Source: Fodinibius sp964490705 (lineage in GTDB: Bacteria; Bacteroidota; Rhodothermia; Balneolales; Balneolaceae). Taken from it: a stretch of 64,000 nt of DNA. Within the stretch, counting starts at the first letter, position 1. The number at the start of each line of letters is the position of its first letter. The DNA is taken from the NCBI GenBank assembly GCA_964490705.1, contig CAZBCG010000013.1:1-64000 (forward strand), given 5' to 3'. A program made the position numbers and the translations under genes. The notes beneath the pieces are model-generated. The model was given only the letters and a program-made list of their open reading frames with translations. It was not told where the DNA came from and did not search any database. Below, one piece after another: positions 32,952 through 41,460 of this stretch.

Positions 32952-34250
32952 ATGCTAGAAAAGAGTAAAAAATTATTTGATCGAGCACAGAAATTTATCC
33001 CCGGCGGCGTAAATTCTCCCGCCCGAGCGTTCAAATCGGTAGGGGGATCGCCCGTCTTTTTTGAACATGCCGACGGATCCATTCTTACCGATGTCGATGG
33101 AAAGCAGTATATCGACTATGTAGGGTCTTGGGGACCAATGATTTTAGGTCATGCCTATGAGCCGGTGATTAAAGCAGTGCAGGAGACAGCTGCAAAATCG
33201 ACATCCTTTGGTACACCTACCGAAATTGAAGTGGAAATGGCCGAGCTGGTCAAACATATGGTGCCGGGCGTGGATAAAATCCGCATGGTAAATTCCGGGA
33301 CCGAGGCCTGCATGAGTGCTATTCGCGTGGCGCGGGGGTATACTGGTCGTGATAAGGTGATCAAGTTCGAAGGCAATTATCACGGGCACGGAGATTCATT
33401 TTTGATTAATGCCGGCAGCGGGGCATTGACTCTGGGCACGCCTAGCAGTCCGGGGGTCACCGAGGGGACAGCCAAAGATACACTTACGGCCAAGTTTAAC
33501 GATTTAAATTCGGTGAAAAAGCTGCTCAATGAATATGAAGGAGAAGTAGCAGCTATCATCGTAGAGCCGGTGGCCGGGAATATGGGATGTATTCCCCCGC
33601 AAGAAGGATTTTTAGGCGGACTCCGAGCACTCTGTGATGCCCACGACACAGTGCTCATTTTTGATGAAGTGATGACTGGATTCCGCGTAGCACAGGGCGG
33701 TGCGCAGCAGCGATATGGCGTCACCGCTGATCTGGTAACCTATGGCAAAATTATAGGTGCAGGACTTCCGGTAGGAGCTTTCGGTGGCAAGCAAGAAATC
33801 ATGGACGTTGTTTCTCCGGTTGGTGATGTGTATCAGGCGGGCACGCTGTCGGGGAATCCGCTGGCGATGGCTGCCGGCTATGCCCTGCTTTCGGAACTGA
33901 ATAAGAATCCGCGTCACTACGATGAGCTGGAAGAGAAAACAACGTATCTGTTTACCGGATTAAAAGAAGTATTTGCGGAGCATGATGTTCCGGTGACGAT
34001 CAATCGGGTGGGATCGATGATCAGCGTATTTTTTACCGAGCAAGAAGAAGTTACGGATTTTGAAACAGCAAACAGTACCGATCAGGAGTTATTTAAGGCG
34101 TACTTTCACGCGATGCTGAAAAATGGCATCTACTTGCCACCGTCTCCATTTGAGTCATTGTTTTTGGCAAATTCGCTGACCCAAGACCTGTTGGATAAAA
34201 CGATTGAAGCTGCGGATAAATCTATTGCAAAAGCATTACAGCAAGTTTAG
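32952..34250 (+). CDS. hemL: Glutamate-1-semialdehyde 2,1-aminomutase
   Basis: PLP enzyme of fold type I that converts glutamate-1-semialdehyde to 5-aminolevulinate, the step after HemA. The 432 residues begin with KSKKLFDRAQKFIPGGVNSPARAF. The PLP lysine is Lys266 in LVTYGKIIGAG, with VNSGTEACMSAIRVAR, NYHGHGDSFL and AGTLSGNPLAMAAG also typical. It follows hemB by 70 bases. Its stop is followed at once by a small membrane protein gene. Confidence 0.97.
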   Translation: MLEKSKKLFDRAQKFIPGGVNSPARAFKSVGGSPVFFEHADGSILTDVDGKQYIDYVGSWGPMILGHAYEPVIKAVQETAAKSTSFGTPTEIEVEMAELVKHMVPGVDKIRMVNSGTEACMSAIRVARGYTGRDKVIKFEGNYHGHGDSFLINAGSGALTLGTPSSPGVTEGTAKDTLTAKFNDLNSVKKLLNEYEGEVAAIIVEPVAGNMGCIPPQEGFLGGLRALCDAHDTVLIFDEVMTGFRVAQGGAQQRYGVTADLVTYGKIIGAGLPVGAFGGKQEIMDVVSPVGDVYQAGTLSGNPLAMAAGYALLSELNKNPRHYDELEEKTTYLFTGLKEVFAEHDVPVTINRVGSMISVFFTEQEEVTDFETANSTDQELFKAYFHAMLKNGIYLPPSPFESLFLANSLTQDLLDKTIEAADKSIAKALQQV

Positions 34251-34265
34251 TTGATGAGGATACGA

Positions 34266-34583
34266 ATGGACGAGATGGTCGAAAAATTGATGGACCGATG
34301 GGGGGTTAAAACCATTGGCGGATTGTTCCTCATCTTGTTCATTTTTGCGATTACAGGACTGACAACGCTGTATGTTCGCAAGTTTGTTTTCGGCTGGCTG
34401 GGGCTTACCGCCGAAACTCCATTATGGCTTGAGCTACTGGCCTGGGTGCTGGTGGTATTTCCATCCTATCAGGTTCTTTTTCTCCTATTTGGATTTATCC
34501 TCGGTCAGTTCGAGTTTGTGTGGAATTTTGAAAAGAAAAGTTTACATCGTCTCAAGAGTATCTTCGTACGCAAAAAACACTAA
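34266..34583 (+). CDS. Small two-helix membrane protein
   Basis: A 105-residue protein with two hydrophobic helices (about 18-36 and 52-80 of the chosen start) and a basic C-terminus ending RKKH. I chose ATG 34266 because GATGAGGA lies five bases before it; an upstream ATG at 34254 or TTG at 34251 are less likely. It resembles small DUF6787-like membrane proteins of Bacteroidota, but I am not certain. Fifteen bases from the hemL stop, so probably in the hem operon. Its stop overlaps the convergent MmcQ-type gene. Confidence 0.65.
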   Translation: MDEMVEKLMDRWGVKTIGGLFLILFIFAITGLTTLYVRKFVFGWLGLTAETPLWLELLAWVLVVFPSYQVLFLLFGFILGQFEFVWNFEKKSLHRLKSIFVRKKH

Positions 34584-34942
34584 TCTTCCATCTTTTCCAG
34601 TTTTTTCTGTTTCTTACGCGGAAGTCCCTCGACAACTAAATTATATGAGTCCTTGATCCATTCTTTGATTAACTCATCGTCCAGCTCTCCTTCAGGTTTT
34701 ATTGTATTCCAGTGTCGTTTATCCATATGGCGACCGGGTTGCACCTCATTGTAAAGGTCGCGCAGCATGGCGGCTTTTACTGGATCGCATTTGAGATCGA
34801 TGGCGTCATATTCATCGACATCAGTGAGTGCAAAAATCTTGTCCATGACTTTAAATGCCAAGGTCGTTTCATCATCAAAAGGAAAATCTTCTGACACGCC
34901 GTTAAACGACAGACAGAATTCTCTGAGGTCTTCTATGTTCAT
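34580..34942 (-). CDS. MmcQ/YjbR family protein
   Basis: A 120-residue protein of the MmcQ/YjbR (DUF419) family: MNIEDLREFCLSFNGVSEDFPF at the start, FALTDVDEYDAIDLKCDP, RHMDKRHWNTI and ELIKEWIKDSYNLVVEGLPRK. These cytosolic proteins have a CyaY-like fold with a DNA-binding-like surface; function is not established. I chose the internal methionine at 34942 since it matches the usual family start; 34975 would add 11 residues. Its stop overlaps the preceding convergent gene by 3 bases. Confidence 0.88.
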   Translation of the reverse strand: MNIEDLREFCLSFNGVSEDFPFDDETTLAFKVMDKIFALTDVDEYDAIDLKCDPVKAAMLRDLYNEVQPGRHMDKRHWNTIKPEGELDDELIKEWIKDSYNLVVEGLPRKKQKKLEKMED

Positions 34943-35218
34943 GAAAAATATCTGTTTTGAAAAATTATTTGCCAATTATATAACGTAGCAGACGATTTAA
35001 TAATTTTGGGATGGATCAAGCCTGCCATGAATATTCATCCTCATGTTGAGGATATTCTTGAACAATTGCATGCAGGCCATCGTATTTTTGTGCTTTCTAA
35101 CAGGGTAAAAGGTCGCCTCTAAGCAATTAAGGCTACGTTCAATAATTAGTGTTAATTTATAATAATGAATCGGAACTGCAAGTCTTATTTGGGATAATTT
35201 AGGGAAGATTCGTTATGA

Positions 35219-35593
35219 TCACATGCCCTCCCAGATGGCAAAAGCCAATAAAATCCAAGAGGCGATAAAGCAGAGGCCACCCATTGGGGTAATGGCTCCC
35301 AGCCAGCGGGTACCGGTTATTGCCAGCAGATATAGGCTACCTGAAAAGATTAGGATGCCGCCTATCATCAGCCAGCCCGACCATTGCAGCAGCGAGGAGT
35401 TGGGTAGTTGCTGGGCCAAAAACCCAATAAGCAATAAGCCGATGGCATGATAAAAGTGATAACGGACACCGGTTTCGAAGATGTCGAGTAGTTCATCCGT
35501 AAGCACCTTTTTGAGACCATGTGCGCCAAAAGCTCCTAACCCTACGGCCAGGGCCATAGCAATACTACCAATTGTAAGAAAGAGCTTGTGCAT
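35219..35593 (-). CDS. DUF423 family membrane protein
   Basis: A 124-residue protein with four membrane helices, matching the DUF423 (YgdD) family: GLGAFGAHGLKKVL near residue 19, YHFYHAIGLLLIGFLA, SGWLMIGGILIFSGSLYLLAITG and ITPMGGLCFIASWILLAFA. Function unknown. It stands alone between short gaps; 34976-35218 and 35594-35800 contain no gene I can support. Confidence 0.9.
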   Translation of the reverse strand: MHKLFLTIGSIAMALAVGLGAFGAHGLKKVLTDELLDIFETGVRYHFYHAIGLLLIGFLAQQLPNSSLLQWSGWLMIGGILIFSGSLYLLAITGTRWLGAITPMGGLCFIASWILLAFAIWEGM

Positions 35594-35800
35594 GATTATA
35601 CTTTTTTGAATCGGAATCCCGACAAGTTTTCGTTAATAGAGATCATGGACACAAAAAAGCCGACCCGCATGCCCGGCTTGATATACATTTTTTCGGCAAC
35701 CGTCTTTTGGGACATATCCTTTTCGCAGTTCGATCTCAAATTTTCGAACCTAATATACCGGGATGAAATGAAGCAGATGTGAAGGAAATGTTATCGCAAT

Positions 35801-36460
35801 TTATCCTTCAAATCCCACCTCTTTATGGGTGCCGTCGCAAAATGGTTTGCTGCTCGATTGTCCACAGCGGCACATGGCTATTCCCTTGGAACTGGCAGCC
35901 GACTGGTTGGCAATCGAGTGCACCTCATAAGTGCCCTCGAGCAGAATAGGCCCATTATCCATCAGCTTTAGGATGAGCTTTTTGCTGGATGGATCGCCGC
36001 TGTCGGTGGGATGAAGCTTTGATTCTTGAAACGAAGCGGGCGCTTCAAAATCGATTTCTTTATGGGAATTATCGCAAAGCGGTTTATTTTCGGATTCCCC
36101 GCACCGGCACACGGCCACACGCGTATCTTCGAGCAACGTTTCTCCCTCGGCATTCTGGATCTCAATATCCCCGCGCAGATACAATGGGCCATCCGGCACA
36201 ATGGTGATGGTATTTCTGCGGGATGGCTTTTCTTCCGAGTCGGTTTTTTTGTATTTGAGTGCTCCGGTGGGACAGTGATGCACTGCCTCCTTGATGTCAT
36301 CAGCCGATGCTTCGTCTGGTTGTACCCACGGCTTCTTATCGGGATCAAAGACCGACCGCAGCCCTTTTACACATTCCCCGGAATGCAAACATCGTTTGCT
36401 GTCAAATTCTACTGTAATCTCATCAGATTCGTAAGTATGTATCTTCTGATCCATAGGCAA
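35801..36460 (-). CDS. Iron-sulfur protein: divergent ferredoxin domain plus two CDGSH domains
   Basis: A 219-residue cytosolic protein with three predicted clusters. Residues 10-70 match the divergent 4Fe-4S mono-cluster domain (Cys24, Cys30 and Cys63 in CLHSGEC and HHCPTGAL). Residues 84-137 hold CDGSH unit 1: Cys118, Cys120, Cys129, His133 (CRCGESENKPLCDNSH). Residues 161-216 hold CDGSH unit 2: Cys197, Cys199, Cys208, His212 (CRCGQSSSKPFCDGTH). Both CDGSH units show the 3Cys-1His ligand set that binds a redox-active, labile [2Fe-2S]. Probably an electron or cluster carrier; partner unknown. Confidence 0.92.
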   Translation of the reverse strand: MPMDQKIHTYESDEITVEFDSKRCLHSGECVKGLRSVFDPDKKPWVQPDEASADDIKEAVHHCPTGALKYKKTDSEEKPSRRNTITIVPDGPLYLRGDIEIQNAEGETLLEDTRVAVCRCGESENKPLCDNSHKEIDFEAPASFQESKLHPTDSGDPSSKKLILKLMDNGPILLEGTYEVHSIANQSAASSKGIAMCRCGQSSSKPFCDGTHKEVGFEG

Positions 36461-36531
36461 CGTTTTTTTGTGTTCTTTTCTTCATAAAATAGATGAATTA
36501 TGCTGATCATCAAGCAACAGGTTATTTTGCT

Positions 36532-37347
36532 TTATAGATCCATGGGATTGGGATGCTTGAATTTATATCCCAGCATTTCTTTGACTTTTCGATTGGAAAC
36601 CACTTTGTAATTTTTGCTGTTGTCCTCTTCGAAGGTAGGCGGATCCAATCCCAATGATCGGGCGGCGACCGGGTAATACATATTTTTTGGGGGATGTCCG
36701 TCAGAGACACCATTGAATATTTCTCCCCACATATCTTTGGTAATAACTTTGTCGATAATACCGATACAGTCGTCGCGATGAATCAGGTTTACCGGGGCAT
36801 TCCCTTTTGAAATGTTTTCTCGGCCGGCCAGATATTTGGCGGGATGACGATCATAGCCGTAGAGTCCGCCGAAACGAATGATTGTCGTATCAAAATTATC
36901 CTCCGACATCAGTTTCTTTTCAGCTTTGAGCAGAGCATTACCTGAAGCCCGTGCTGCGTTATTAGATTCGGTATCAACCTCATCCACGATACCCGATTTT
37001 TCGGGATATACGGAGGTCGAGCTGACAAAAATAAGCCGGTTGACCGTAGAGTTTTTCAACTGTTCGATAACCGTATTGATCTGCTGCAGGTGATATTCTT
37101 CGATATTGTCTCGTCCGCGCCCCGGTGGAATGTTGAGCACCATCAGATCGGAATCCCAAAATGCATCACAATTCTTACAGTCGAGATCGGGATTCAATTC
37201 AATTAGAAATGGAGTGATCTCCTTGCCTTTGAGCAGCTGGATTTTATTATTAGAAGTAGTAGAACCTTTTACGGAATATCCGGCATCGCGCAAATGTTCT
37301 GCCAAGGGCAGGCCCAGCCATCCACAGCCTAAAATGCTGATCATCAT
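36532..37347 (-). CDS. NAD-dependent epimerase/dehydratase-like SDR (YeeZ type)
   Basis: A 271-residue extended-SDR protein. The N-terminal Rossmann motif reads ILGCGWLGLPLAEHL (5-19) instead of GATGxxG, and a FVSSTSVYPE segment carries the Ser. Catalytic Tyr-x3-Lys is not obvious (ASGNALLKAEK stands there), so it may be a binding or regulatory member, as with YeeZ. NAD(P) binding is likely; reaction unknown. Confidence 0.8.
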   Translation of the reverse strand: MMISILGCGWLGLPLAEHLRDAGYSVKGSTTSNNKIQLLKGKEITPFLIELNPDLDCKNCDAFWDSDLMVLNIPPGRGRDNIEEYHLQQINTVIEQLKNSTVNRLIFVSSTSVYPEKSGIVDEVDTESNNAARASGNALLKAEKKLMSEDNFDTTIIRFGGLYGYDRHPAKYLAGRENISKGNAPVNLIHRDDCIGIIDKVITKDMWGEIFNGVSDGHPPKNMYYPVAARSLGLDPPTFEEDNSKNYKVVSNRKVKEMLGYKFKHPNPMDL

Positions 37348-37496
37348 AATGAGTACATCGCTTAAATAAGTTGGTTAAATATCTAAAAAGTGAGGTTCAA
37401 TGTCATCTGCCCGCCAAGGGAACAAAAATGGACTGGCTTGGTATTTATACTGCTAGCGGGAGGTACTTAACGAAAGTGAATAAAATCAAATTTATC

Positions 37497-37931
37497 ATGA
37501 AACGCATAACATTATTTGTTTTTGTACTGTCATTGGTTTTTGCTCTGGCAGGATGTTCCGAGAAATCCAACGACAAGATGAATCAGACGAAAGAAGAAGC
37601 CCAAGAGACTATTGAGGCTGCTCAAAAAGAGCTGGAAGTGACAAAAAAAGAGTTCGTCAATAATGTGGAAGAGCAACTTGCTGATCTCGAAGCCGAGATG
37701 GAAAACCTGAAACAGAAGATTAATGAGGAGTCAGGTGAATCGAAGACCAAGCTGCAAAAGAAATTGGAAAATATGAAAGATACAAAGGCTAATCTCGAAA
37801 ATGATTTGGAAGAGCTGAAAGCACGCTCCAGTGAGAATTGGCAGGATCTTAAAGAAGGAATCGACGATCAGCTCGATAGCCTCAAGGATTCTTTTGACAG
37901 CTTGAAAGATAAGCTGGGAATTGACTCCTGA
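37497..37931 (+). CDS. Coiled-coil lipoprotein
   Basis: A 144-residue protein starting with a lipoprotein signal (MKRITLFVFVLSLVFALAGC, Cys20). The rest is almost pure heptad coiled coil rich in Glu, Lys and Leu (EAQKELEVTKKEFVNNVEEQ and on). I chose ATG 37497 because it gives this signal; an in-frame ATG at 37371 would put 42 unrelated residues before it. Likely a periplasmic or outer-membrane-anchored rod, function unknown. Own terminator at 37958. Confidence 0.82.
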   Translation: MKRITLFVFVLSLVFALAGCSEKSNDKMNQTKEEAQETIEAAQKELEVTKKEFVNNVEEQLADLEAEMENLKQKINEESGESKTKLQKKLENMKDTKANLENDLEELKARSSENWQDLKEGIDDQLDSLKDSFDSLKDKLGIDS

Positions 37932-37957
37932 GAATATACTTTTAAGTATCCGTTATT

Positions 37958-37984
37958 AAGGCCCGGTTGTACAATCGGGCCTTT
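37958..37984 (+). terminator. Intrinsic terminator of the coiled-coil lipoprotein gene
   Basis: Stem AAGGCCCGGTTGT / ACAATCGGGCCTT (12 of 13 pairs) followed by TTTATATT. It ends about 50 bases past the stop. Confidence 0.85.
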
Positions 37985-38106
37985 TATATTTGACCCTCTT
38001 TTGATTTCTTCCTACGAGCAGGGAGAAAAACTCGTTGATTATGACTCAAAATATCTTTTCCTAATTTCAGGAAAGGAACAATGATGGAATAATAGCCAAC
38101 CAAAAA

Positions 38107-38130
38107 GGCTCCCGACTGAAGCCAGGAGCC
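38107..38130 (-). terminator. Intrinsic terminator of pruA
   Basis: On the minus strand GGCTCC, a 12-base loop, GGAGCC, then TTTTTGG. It lies about 100 bases past the pruA stop. Confidence 0.8.
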
Positions 38131-38141
38131 CAAATAATTTC

Positions 38142-38172
38142 TCATCGGGCGACTGATTTTGTCGCCCGATGA
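38142..38172. repeat. Perfect hairpin, TCATCGGGCGAC type
   Basis: Arms TCATCGGGCGAC and GTCGCCCGATGA are perfect (12 bp) with a 7-base loop. It is related to 3490-3522 and 60237-60267. It lies between pruA and its terminator. Confidence 0.85.
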
Positions 38173-38228
38173 ATAAATAAGCTAATCTATTCGCCAGATC
38201 ACACATCCAGTGATCAGACGAGATTGTA

Positions 38229-39863
38229 TTACTCTTCACCCATGAACGGATAGGTCCAGTCTTTCGGCGGTTCTTGGGTTTCTTTGATCGAGCGGATAGA
38301 AATCCAGCGCATCAGGTTGGCTGCACTCCCCGCTTTATCATTGGTACCTGATTTTCGAGCGCCGCCAAACGGTTGCTGATTCACAACGGCTGCCGTGGGC
38401 TTGTCGTTGATATAGAAGTTGCCGGCCGCTTGCTTTAGTGCGTTATCCATTTTTCGGAGCGCATAGCGATCCTGAGAGAATATAGCCCCGGTCAGTGCAT
38501 AAGGTGAAGTGTTATCACAGATTTCGAGCGTTTCCTCGAACTTATCATTCTCATATACATACACCGTCAGTACGGGACCAAAGATCTCTTCTTCCATGGT
38601 TTTAAAGTGCGGATCGTGCGCCTGAACCAAGGTTGGTTCAACAAAGTAGCCTTCCGAGTCGTCATAGTCACCGCCAATTAACACGTCGGCATCGTCCGCT
38701 TCTTTGGCGTAGTCGATATATTCGGTGATGCTGTCGAAGGCTTTCTGATCGATGACAGCCGTCATAAAGTTACTGAAATCTTCGGCGCCGCCCATAGTGA
38801 TTTTGTTCACTTCGGCGGTAAACTTGTCACGGAATTCATCCCACAAACTTTCGGGGATATACATGCGGGAAGCGGCCGAACATTTTTGTCCCTGGTACTC
38901 ATAAGCAGCGCGCAGAGCCGCAACAACCAGTGCATCAACATCAGCTTCTTCGTGTGCAAAGATGAAATCCTTACCGCCTGTTTCGCCCACAATGCGCGGG
39001 TAGGTATTGTACATATCAATGCGATCGGAAATACTCTTCCAGAGATGTTGGAAGGTGCCGGTAGAGCCGGTAAAGTGGAGTCCGGAAAGATGTTTACTTT
39101 CCAGTACGGGATCACCGACATCAGCGCCGCTGCCGGGCAGAAAGTTGATGACGCCGTCGGGCATGCCTGCTTCTTGCAGAAGCCGCATAATGTAGTAGCT
39201 GGAATAGATCGAGGAGGTTGCCGGCTTCCAGAGCGCTACATTTCCGCAAAGTGCAGGTGCACTTGGCAAGTTAGCAGCAATAGAAGTAAAGTTGAACGGC
39301 GTAACCGCAAAAACAAATCCTTCAAGCGGACGGTATTCCGAGCGGTTCCACATGCCGTCGGGTGAATAGGGTTGATCCTTGTAAATCTGTGTAAGGTAGT
39401 AGGCGTTGAACCGGAAAAAGTCGGCCAGCTCGGCTACTGCATCAATTTCGGATTGGTGTGCCGTTTTCGATTGGCCCAGCATCGTTGAAGCATTGATCTT
39501 GTACCGCCATGATCCCGAAAGCAGATCAGCTGCTTTCAGAAAAACTGCCGCGCGGTCTTGCCAGGGCGTGTTGGCCCATTCTTCGCGTGCTTCCATCGCC
39601 GCTTCGATCGCCATTTCCACTTCTTTTTCTCCGCACAGATGAGTTGTTGCCAATTTGTGACTGTGCTCATGGGGTACGACAACATCGGCCGTGCGATCTG
39701 TTTTGACTTCTTTACCGCCAATGATGGCCGGAATTTCAATGGGATCGGTGGACCGTTGTCGTTCAATTTCTTTTTTCAATGCTTCGCGTTCGGGCGTACC
39801 GGGGGCGTAGGAATAAACCGGTTCATTATCCGGCTCCCGGATTTCAAAAAATGCATTAGCCAT
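38229..39863 (-). CDS. pruA: 1-pyrroline-5-carboxylate dehydrogenase (L-glutamate gamma-semialdehyde dehydrogenase)
   Basis: NAD-dependent aldehyde dehydrogenase that oxidises the product of proline dehydrogenase to glutamate. The 544-residue stand-alone form matches the eukaryote-like P5CDH used by Bacteroidota. Catalytic Cys328 is in YQGQKCSAASRMY and the general-base Glu294 in IVGETGGKDF; FAVTPFNFTSIAANLPSAPAL is the NAD-side signature. No proline dehydrogenase gene is in the window. Product glutamate also feeds the C5 heme route via glutamyl-tRNA, but a link is only metabolic. Confidence 0.93.
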   Translation of the reverse strand: MANAFFEIREPDNEPVYSYAPGTPEREALKKEIERQRSTDPIEIPAIIGGKEVKTDRTADVVVPHEHSHKLATTHLCGEKEVEMAIEAAMEAREEWANTPWQDRAAVFLKAADLLSGSWRYKINASTMLGQSKTAHQSEIDAVAELADFFRFNAYYLTQIYKDQPYSPDGMWNRSEYRPLEGFVFAVTPFNFTSIAANLPSAPALCGNVALWKPATSSIYSSYYIMRLLQEAGMPDGVINFLPGSGADVGDPVLESKHLSGLHFTGSTGTFQHLWKSISDRIDMYNTYPRIVGETGGKDFIFAHEEADVDALVVAALRAAYEYQGQKCSAASRMYIPESLWDEFRDKFTAEVNKITMGGAEDFSNFMTAVIDQKAFDSITEYIDYAKEADDADVLIGGDYDDSEGYFVEPTLVQAHDPHFKTMEEEIFGPVLTVYVYENDKFEETLEICDNTSPYALTGAIFSQDRYALRKMDNALKQAAGNFYINDKPTAAVVNQQPFGGARKSGTNDKAGSAANLMRWISIRSIKETQEPPKDWTYPFMGEE

Positions 39864-39970
39864 AATACTATTGTGCTTTATTTTCAGGTTTCCTTTGCGA
39901 TAAAAGCGTTTCGTTTTCGTGTGGGAAGGTACTAAATTTTTAGCAGAATTGGAGATTTGCCAGACTACTT

Positions 39971-41332
39971 TCAGTTTATCCGTTTTAGATAAGCATCCAC
40001 TTTTTGAGCAGTTTCAAATCCTGATGAAATACAATCGGGCACCGATACACCACCGCGGAAATTGCCGCCCAGGTAGAGTCCCCTATGTTCTTTTTCGATC
40101 TCTTTCATCAGCGAGAGAAAATAATCATAGCCAACTTCGTATTGTGGAATGGCTTTTTGCCATTGCTTGTGATGGGTAAAGATTGGATTGCCGTTGATGC
40201 TCAAAAGATTGTTCAATTCTCCAAGCACAATCTCCTGTAATTCTTCTTGGGATTTTAGTGCCAGGTCGGGCTTTCGTGCTCCGCCGATAAAGCAGGTTAG
40301 CAGTTCGTGTCCCTTGGGTGCACGACCCGGAAAAAGCGTCGAAGAAAACAGGCAGCCAAGCATATTATACTGTTCCACTTCGGGAATGAGCATCCCAAAA
40401 CCATCCAGGGGATGGTCGATTTGTTCAGACTTAAATCCCAAGGCCAATACGCTAAGGGGAGCATAGGGCAAGGCTGCAAGTTCGTTGAAGAGATCAGCAT
40501 TAAAAATGGATGGCAGCGTGTGTGCAGGAATGGTTGAAATCAGGCAATCGTGCCTGGCCGTAAAATTATCACCGTTGGCCGTCCCGGAAAGCTGCCAATG
40601 ATTATCCTCTTGCTGTGCTGATGTAATAGTCGTCGAGCGTTGAACCGGGCCGGGCAAGGCATCCGCCAACGTTTTGGGCAATGTTTGTATCCCGTTTTTG
40701 AAGGAGGTTAGGGCACGTTTGGCAGAGGAGTTTGAGCGATCCCGCTTTATGATTCCTTTCAATAAATTGCCGTGCTCCTGTTCCATTTGCCAGAGTTTTG
40801 AAAAGGTGTGTTTTACCGAAAGTTTATTGGGATCACCTGCATAAACCCCCGATACAAATGGATTCACTCCATAATCCAGCACTTGCTTGCCAAGCCGTCG
40901 TTCGATAAAAGTGGCAATCGACTCATCGTGCCGGACAGAAGTGGAGGCAAACGGTTCTTTAAGTAATCGCAGTTTGGCTCCAATGGATAAAAGTGGAGTC
41001 GCCAAGAAACGGCTGACCGACGTCGGCAGGGCGATGGGGTTCCCGTTTTTTACGACAAAACGCTTTTTTGCTATTGGGTTCGCTTCAACGATTTTATCAT
41101 CCAGCTCGAGCTCTTCCAACAAATCCCAAAGCGCCTGTGATTTTACCATCAGCGTATTGGGACCTTCTTCAACGAGCCAATCATTCTGCCGGATTGAATG
41201 CATGGCACCGCCTACTTGATCAGCCTGCTCATAGACCGTAGCCGAGATCCCTTTTTGTGCCAGGGCATAGGCCGTACTTAATCCCGAAATACCTGCGCCA
41301 AGTATGCCAACGGATGATTTTTTATTAGTCAT
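39971..41332 (-). CDS. hemG: Protoporphyrinogen oxidase (HemY/PPOX type)
   Basis: FAD enzyme that oxidises protoporphyrinogen IX to protoporphyrin IX, the step between HemF and HemH. The 453-residue protein has the FAD motif GILGAGISGLSTAYAL (8-23), GGAMHSIRQNDWLVEEGPNTLM, and the C-terminal YLGGNFRGGVSVPDCISSG typical of PPOX. It completes the pathway but lies 5.7 kb past hemL on the opposite strand. It is divergent from an iron-binding lipoprotein gene 107 bases away, so the two may share control. Confidence 0.93.
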   Translation of the reverse strand: MTNKKSSVGILGAGISGLSTAYALAQKGISATVYEQADQVGGAMHSIRQNDWLVEEGPNTLMVKSQALWDLLEELELDDKIVEANPIAKKRFVVKNGNPIALPTSVSRFLATPLLSIGAKLRLLKEPFASTSVRHDESIATFIERRLGKQVLDYGVNPFVSGVYAGDPNKLSVKHTFSKLWQMEQEHGNLLKGIIKRDRSNSSAKRALTSFKNGIQTLPKTLADALPGPVQRSTTITSAQQEDNHWQLSGTANGDNFTARHDCLISTIPAHTLPSIFNADLFNELAALPYAPLSVLALGFKSEQIDHPLDGFGMLIPEVEQYNMLGCLFSSTLFPGRAPKGHELLTCFIGGARKPDLALKSQEELQEIVLGELNNLLSINGNPIFTHHKQWQKAIPQYEVGYDYFLSLMKEIEKEHRGLYLGGNFRGGVSVPDCISSGFETAQKVDAYLKRIN

Positions 41333-41396
41333 TGTGGGCGAAATTCGATACTTTCTGTGCGTTAAATAGAATTGATCTAAATAGGTTTTGGCACCT

Positions 41397-41420
41397 TTGG
41401 TTCATTTTCTACTGAACCAA
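41397..41420. promoter_or_regulatory. Candidate operator before the iron-binding lipoprotein gene
   Basis: Perfect inverted repeat TTGGTTCA, 8 bases, TGAACCAA. It lies in the 107-base spacer between hemG and the Fe-binding lipoprotein gene. A sequence TAGGTTTTG just before it (41382-41390) resembles a Bacteroidota minus-7 element, so a regulator bound here could control the start. Regulator unknown. Confidence 0.45.
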
Positions 41421-41460
41421 CAATAGCCAATGAATATAAATGACAAGTGAAGAAATTGAT

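Noticed and set aside
35588..35782. A 64-residue frame between DUF423 and the CDGSH gene
   Set aside because: It overlaps the start of the DUF423 gene and shows no family features.
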